A stretch of 6,727 nt of DNA from Halobacteriovoraceae bacterium (lineage in GTDB: Bacteria; Bdellovibrionota; Bacteriovoracia; Bacteriovoracales; Bacteriovoracaceae): positions 1-6,727 of the forward strand of contig JABJPQ010000569.1 of assembly GCA_018663815.1 (NCBI GenBank), read 5' to 3'. Positions within the stretch are counted from its first letter, which is position 1. Each line of letters starts with the position of its first letter. Below, in pieces: positions 5,293-6,727 of the stretch. A program made the position numbers and the translations under genes. The notes below the pieces were generated by a model. It searched no databases. It saw only the letters and a list, made by a program, of their open reading frames with translations, and had not been told where the DNA came from.

Positions 5293-6727
5293 ATGAAAAA
5301 AAGTTTTATTTTGGCCTTAAAACCAATACCGATGATCACGATGATCTCACTTACTTTGGCTTCCTCCTCTGCTCTGTCGCAGTTTAAAAGTTTTAAATCA
5401 AAGCCAAGATTTAATACAAAAAAAGATGCAAAAGCTAAGAAATTTACTGATGACGACAATAATGCAAAAACATTTGGAAATAGAACTGAAAAACTTCCCG
5501 ATACACCAAACTCAAAATATGTTAATTTAAACCTTGAAACAGCTTTTGGGCCTGAGATTGTAGAAAGTTTTAATTACCCTGATTCAGATATTATGGAGCT
5601 CACTAAGGTCATGCAAGAGATGACCGGAATTAACTTAATCTTAGATAAAGATGTAAAAGGTAAGGTTTCAATTACGGCTCCCACTCCAATTACTGTTGGT
5701 GATGCATGGAAAGCATATCTATCAGCACTAAACATGGCCGGGTACACTCTCGTTCAATCGGGAGCGTTTTATAAAATCATTAACGCCAGAGATGTAAGGT
5801 ATGTGCCAACCAAAATTTATACTGGATCATATACTCCCACAACTGAATCTCACATCATGAAAGTGATGGCATTGAAAAATGTTGATGCCTCAGAAATTTC
5901 ACGAAATTTTAGACCCTTTATGTCGCGTTATGGCCGTATTATTGATATCAAACAAACCAATACAATTATTATCTCAGATACTGGTGCCAATATTGTTCGA
6001 CTAGAAAAACTGATTAAGTTTTTAGATGTTCCTGGTCATGAAGAATCACTGCAAATTATTCCCGTTAAGAACTCATCCGCGCAAGAAATTGCAAAATTAC
6101 TCGATGAGATTCTTAGAGGAGGAGGTAGTAGTAGCAGAAGCCGTAGTTCCTCATCCCGAAGTTCTAAAAGATTTTCCAGTTCAAAGTCACGTTCAAGTGG
6201 TTCACAAAATATATCTAAAATAATTGCAGAGCCAAGAACAAACTCAATCATAGCCATGGCCAACTCTGATGGGGCCAAAGAATTACGCTCTCTCATTAAA
6301 AAGCTCGATGTTAGATTCTCTTCTAACCAAGCGGATAAAATTCATGTGCATTACCTCAACTATGGAAATGCGGAAGAATTATCCAAAACACTTTCATCAC
6401 TCGTTTCAGGCACAAAAGCCTCTACCAAAAGGTCTGGTTCAAGTAGAAGCTTTATAACCAAAGGCACTGACGGCAGTACCCTCTTTAATGGTGAAGTTAA
6501 AATTACGGCCGATAAAAATAATAATGCACTAGTTGTTACGGCTTCCCCTACTGACTGGTTGACGCTTAAAAATGTTATTGGAAAACTCGATATTCCTAGA
6601 GATCAAGTTTATGTGGAAGGTCTTATTATGGAAACCAGCGTAACTAAAGTACGTGGATTTGGAGTTGAGTTTATGGGAGCCTATGGCCAGGGTAATGCCC
6701 AACGAGCTGGGTTTAACAATAACGGAG
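5293..6727 (+). CDS. gspD: Type II secretion secretin GspD, N-terminal part
   Basis: The 478 visible residues are the periplasmic half of an outer-membrane secretin, the channel through which folded substrates leave. A signal peptide (about 1-30, ending SSSALSQ) is followed by a basic linker and N0 (about 93-165, with FNYPDSDIMELTKVMQEMTG and INLILDKDVKGKVSI). N1 comes next (about 186-247, with IMKVMALKNVDASEI and LIKFLDVPG), then N2 (about 251-340) and N3 (about 348-436, ending IGKLDIP). The secretin barrel begins at VYVEGLIMETS (439-449), and the window ends soon after, so the barrel, gates and any S-domain are not seen. N2 and N3 each carry a long serine-rich basic loop (276-304 and about 371-396). 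The order of N domains and the position right after gspC favour GspD over PilQ or a type III secretin. The gene is the second of the operon; gspE or other T2SS genes may follow. Confidence 0.92.
   Translation, partial: MKKSFILALKPIPMITMISLTLASSSALSQFKSFKSKPRFNTKKDAKAKKFTDDDNNAKTFGNRTEKLPDTPNSKYVNLNLETAFGPEIVESFNYPDSDIMELTKVMQEMTGINLILDKDVKGKVSITAPTPITVGDAWKAYLSALNMAGYTLVQSGAFYKIINARDVRYVPTKIYTGSYTPTTESHIMKVMALKNVDASEISRNFRPFMSRYGRIIDIKQTNTIIISDTGANIVRLEKLIKFLDVPGHEESLQIIPVKNSSAQEIAKLLDEILRGGGSSSRSRSSSSRSSKRFSSSKSRSSGSQNISKIIAEPRTNSIIAMANSDGAKELRSLIKKLDVRFSSNQADKIHVHYLNYGNAEELSKTLSSLVSGTKASTKRSGSSRSFITKGTDGSTLFNGEVKITADKNNNALVVTASPTDWLTLKNVIGKLDIPRDQVYVEGLIMETSVTKVRGFGVEFMGAYGQGNAQRAGFNNNG
6118..6204 (+). 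other. Ser/Arg-rich loop in the N2 domain of GspD
   Basis: Residues 276-304 contain 17 serines, 7 basic residues and no acidic ones, inserted between the helix EIAKLLDEILR and the strand KIIAEPRTNSIIA. Secretin N domains often carry a flexible Gly/Ser loop here, but this one is longer and strongly basic. Confidence 0.8.

Noticed and set aside
5271..5459. Minus-strand open frame over the gspD start
   Set aside because: It overlaps the gspD ribosome binding site and signal peptide; it resembles no protein I know.
6026..6457. Short open frames on both strands inside gspD
   Set aside because: They are shadows of the Ser/Arg codons and adjoining gspD sequence; the sense frame continues unbroken through N2 and N3.

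Overview
The window is AT-rich bacterial DNA with five protein genes, two of them cut by the window edges, and no RNA genes, insertion sequences or CRISPR arrays that I can see. A type II secretion inner-membrane protein (GspC) followed by its secretin (GspD) marks a diderm, Gram-negative cell. The base composition, the delta-proteobacteria-like secretin and the lipoprotein content would fit a member of Bdellovibrionota (Bacteriovorax/Halobacteriovorax-like), but that placement is an inference from style and not from a marker gene.

Layout. Positions 1-772 (minus) hold the N-terminal 257 residues of an M61-family (glycyl) aminopeptidase; its catalytic zinc site lies outside the window. A 76-bp divergent gap separates it from a small plus-strand gene (849-1229) for a HesB/IscA-fold protein that keeps the first family cysteine but has lost the C-terminal Cys-Gly-Cys. 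This gene converges, with only 25 bp between stops, on a minus-strand gene (1255-about 3033) for a lipoprotein with seven Ca-binding FG-GAP/VCBS-type repeats and a C-terminal ASPIC/UnbV domain (CRTAC1-like). A second divergent control region (about 3034-3169) contains a perfect 12-bp palindrome over a candidate promoter.

The rest (3170-6727) is a type II secretion operon in the usual C-then-D order. gspC is very long, 702 residues where the family is usually near 300. Its membrane segment, HR domain and PDZ domain are all present, but they are preceded by about 400 cytoplasmic residues. Most of this extension is strongly acidic and built from several kinds of repeat. gspD starts 14 bp after the gspC stop with a good ribosome binding site and carries a signal peptide, N0, N1, N2 and N3 domains and the first residues of the secretin barrel before the window ends. 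Its N2 and N3 domains contain serine-rich basic loops.

How they may work together: GspC (inner membrane) and GspD (outer membrane) form the trans-periplasmic link of the secretion machine, with the GspC HR domain known in other systems to touch GspD N0. The divergent lipoprotein could be a substrate or a surface partner of this machine, but only its position suggests so. The most unusual item is the acidic repeat-rich cytoplasmic extension of GspC, which may be a docking or scaffolding arm not present in classical T2SS.
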